A stretch of DNA of 14,685 nucleotides. It comes from Candidatus Aerophobota bacterium (lineage in GTDB: Bacteria; Aerophobota; Aerophobia; Aerophobales; Aerophobaceae). Both the position numbers and the translations under genes were made by a program. A model generated the notes under the pieces. That model was not told the origin of the DNA, ran no database searches, and saw only the letters and a list, made by a program, of their open reading frames with translations. Within the stretch, counting starts at the first letter, position 1. The number at the start of each line of letters is the position of its first letter. The stretch is from NCBI GenBank assembly GCA_030672545.1, contig DAOVGF010000070.1:1-14685 (forward strand), read 5' to 3'. This document shows, in pieces, positions 13,422 to 14,685 of this stretch.

Positions 13422-14369
13422 ATGAATCGTCAGGAGGAGAAGATAAGCAGTCGGGATAAATCCAGCCGGATTTGCTCTCATGATTCTAATATCGGGGGTC
13501 AGGCAGTTATTGAAGGGGTGATGATGCGGTCACCCCAATGTGTTACGGTAGCGATTCGCAAAAATAATGGGGAGATTCTGGTCAAGAAAGAGCTTTATGT
13601 TCCTTTAGTCAAGAAATACAAATACCTAAATATTCCCATTGTTCGAGGAGCCATTGCTTTAATTGAGTCATTGTATCTGGGAATGAAGGCCCTCACTTTT
13701 TCGGCCGACCAAGCCATGGAAGATGAACTTGAGGAAGGGAAGGTAGAGAAAAAAGAGAAAACCAGAAAAGAAAGGGTCTTCATGAGCCTTTGGCTGGCCT
13801 TAACCCTTTTATTAGGAGTAGCTCTGGCCCTCTTCATATTTTTCTATTTACCTCTGTTATTGACTGATTTGCTGAAGATCGAGAACAGGATTTTATTTAA
13901 TCTTACCTCCGGAGTAATTAGGCTGGGTATCTTTTTTGTATATATCTGGGCCATTACCCTCTGGAAAAGTATGCGCAGAATCTTTGAATATCACGGAGCC
14001 GAGCATAAGAGTATTTTTGCTCTGGAAGCCGGCGAAAAATTGACCGCGGAGAACGCCTACAAATATTCCACTCACCATCCCCGCTGCGGTACTTCCTTCC
14101 TTTTGATCGTTATGGTAGTGAGTATCCTTATCTTTATGTTCCTGCCCCGTCCTCACACTATTTCGGAGCGTCTGATTAGATTAGCCTTTGTTCCTCTAAT
14201 TGCCGGCATTTCCTATGAGTTGATAAAACTCTCCGGGAAAAAGAGAAATAGTCGGCTGGCGGCAATTTTGATAGCTCCGGGATTATTGCTGCAGAAGATA
14301 ACTACCAAAGAGCCGGACGGAGAGCAGCTTGAGGTAGCTCTGGCCGCTCTTCGAAAGTGCCTGGAATAA
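13422..14369 (+). CDS. DUF1385 (YqhQ-type) integral membrane protein
   Basis: This 315-residue protein carries the DUF1385 landmarks NIGGQAVIEGVMMRSP (23-38), YLNIPIVRGAIALIESLYLGMKAL (68-91), EYHGAEHKSIFALEAGE (189-205) and YSTHHPRCGTSFL (215-227). Hydrophobic segments at about 120-150, 162-181, 223-241 and 251-270 make it a polytopic membrane protein. A charged Glu/Lys loop (99-118) lies before the first. The His, Glu and Cys residues in the conserved loops suggest metal or ligand binding, but the function is unknown. AAGGAG lies eight bases before the ATG at 13422. In many bacteria this gene sits near rpmE, prmC or prfA; here neither neighbour supports that. Confidence 0.93.
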   Translation: MNRQEEKISSRDKSSRICSHDSNIGGQAVIEGVMMRSPQCVTVAIRKNNGEILVKKELYVPLVKKYKYLNIPIVRGAIALIESLYLGMKALTFSADQAMEDELEEGKVEKKEKTRKERVFMSLWLALTLLLGVALALFIFFYLPLLLTDLLKIENRILFNLTSGVIRLGIFFVYIWAITLWKSMRRIFEYHGAEHKSIFALEAGEKLTAENAYKYSTHHPRCGTSFLLIVMVVSILIFMFLPRPHTISERLIRLAFVPLIAGISYELIKLSGKKRNSRLAAILIAPGLLLQKITTKEPDGEQLEVALAALRKCLE

Positions 14370-14685
14370 GATTGCGTCCTAAGTTTGATGTTGAGTATTG
14401 TCTTCTGTCAAAGTACCATGGGAGATAGCAGAAATGAAATACTCTTTCCCATGTGTTCAAGGAGTCACCAAAGGATTTCGTGAAGATGTTGCTCTTCGCG
14501 AAGGCTATTGGAAAGAAGGCTTTAGCCTGGAGACTGCCACGAAAAGTGCTTCGCAGAGTTGTTGGGGGGGGAAGAGGCAAAGGAGTTGCGTAGAAGGGAT
14601 TCCTTCAAGAACTGGGGGAGATCGTGAGCAGTCACTTAGTAGAACTGTTCCAAGATAACGAGCTTGTCAAAAGGATTAGAGAGCG
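14370..14685 (+). other. Unassigned region with hairpins and coding-like fragments in three frames
   Basis: I see no intact gene here. Inverted repeats include CATGGGA/TCCCATG (14417-14423, 14447-14453), TTCGTGAAGA/TCTTCGCGAA (14477-14486, 14493-14502, one G-T pair) and AGGCT-TT-AGCCT (near 14516-14527). An eight-G run lies near 14563-14570. Coding-like peptides occur in turn in three frames: VTKGFREDVALREGYWKEGF, then KCFAELLGGEEAKELRRR, then FLQELGEIVSSHLVELFQDN running off the window edge. This could be a frameshifted pseudogene or the start of a gene beyond the edge; I cannot name the family. Confidence 0.35.

Noticed and set aside
14398..14658. Plus-strand open frame of 86 codons as a gene
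   Set aside because: It has no ribosome site, and only its middle looks coding; better coding texture moves to other frames later.

Overview
The window is a stretch of bacterial chromosome with low-to-moderate GC (judged by eye) and tight housekeeping operons. Many start codons lie inside or touch the preceding gene, and Shine-Dalgarno sites are strong. The gene set points to a bacterium that makes lysine and diaminopimelate by the DapA route: yicC-gmk-rpoZ, folK, argH-lysA/dapF-dapA, fmdB and a YqhQ-type DUF1385 protein. Fusions, decayed genes and REP-like hairpins suggest an uncultured lineage. I cannot assign a phylum from sequence alone.

Layout. Everything from 1 to 12393 is on the minus strand; from 12683 to about 14370 it is on the plus strand. 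Reading in transcription order from right to left on the minus strand: (a) 12393-10078 is a compact three-gene unit with its own promoter, encoding an unidentified 297-residue protein, a GNAT acetyltransferase and a DUF2334 NodB-like deacetylase. (b) 9839-9519 is a single small gene with a near-consensus promoter. It joins a ribbon-helix-helix-like segment to two GspE-N/MshEN-type motifs. (c) 9518-9005 is non-coding and carries a REP-like hairpin cluster. (d) 9004-3993 is an amino-acid operon driven by a clear sigma-70-type promoter: fmdB, argH, a lysA-dapF fusion, dapA and yjbQ. (e) 3800-3405 is a GRAM/PH-like gene with its own extended -10 promoter. (f) 3219-1956 is folK overlapping an ABC-2 type ATPase. 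Where a permease gene would be expected after it, there is a decayed galactokinase fragment. (g) 1555-1 is yicC, gmk and the first codons of rpoZ, apparently from a CTG start.

On the plus strand, an HD-domain phosphohydrolase-like gene (12683-13243) is followed by a 178-base spacer with REP-like hairpins and a possible terminator, then the DUF1385 membrane protein (13422-14369). The last 316 bases have no intact gene, but hold several hairpins and coding-like fragments in three frames.

The most notable items are the LysA-DapF fusion, which would put the last two steps of lysine synthesis in one polypeptide, the RHH-MshEN protein, and the acetyltransferase/deacetylase/unknown trio. I see no CRISPR array, tRNA, rRNA or intact mobile element.
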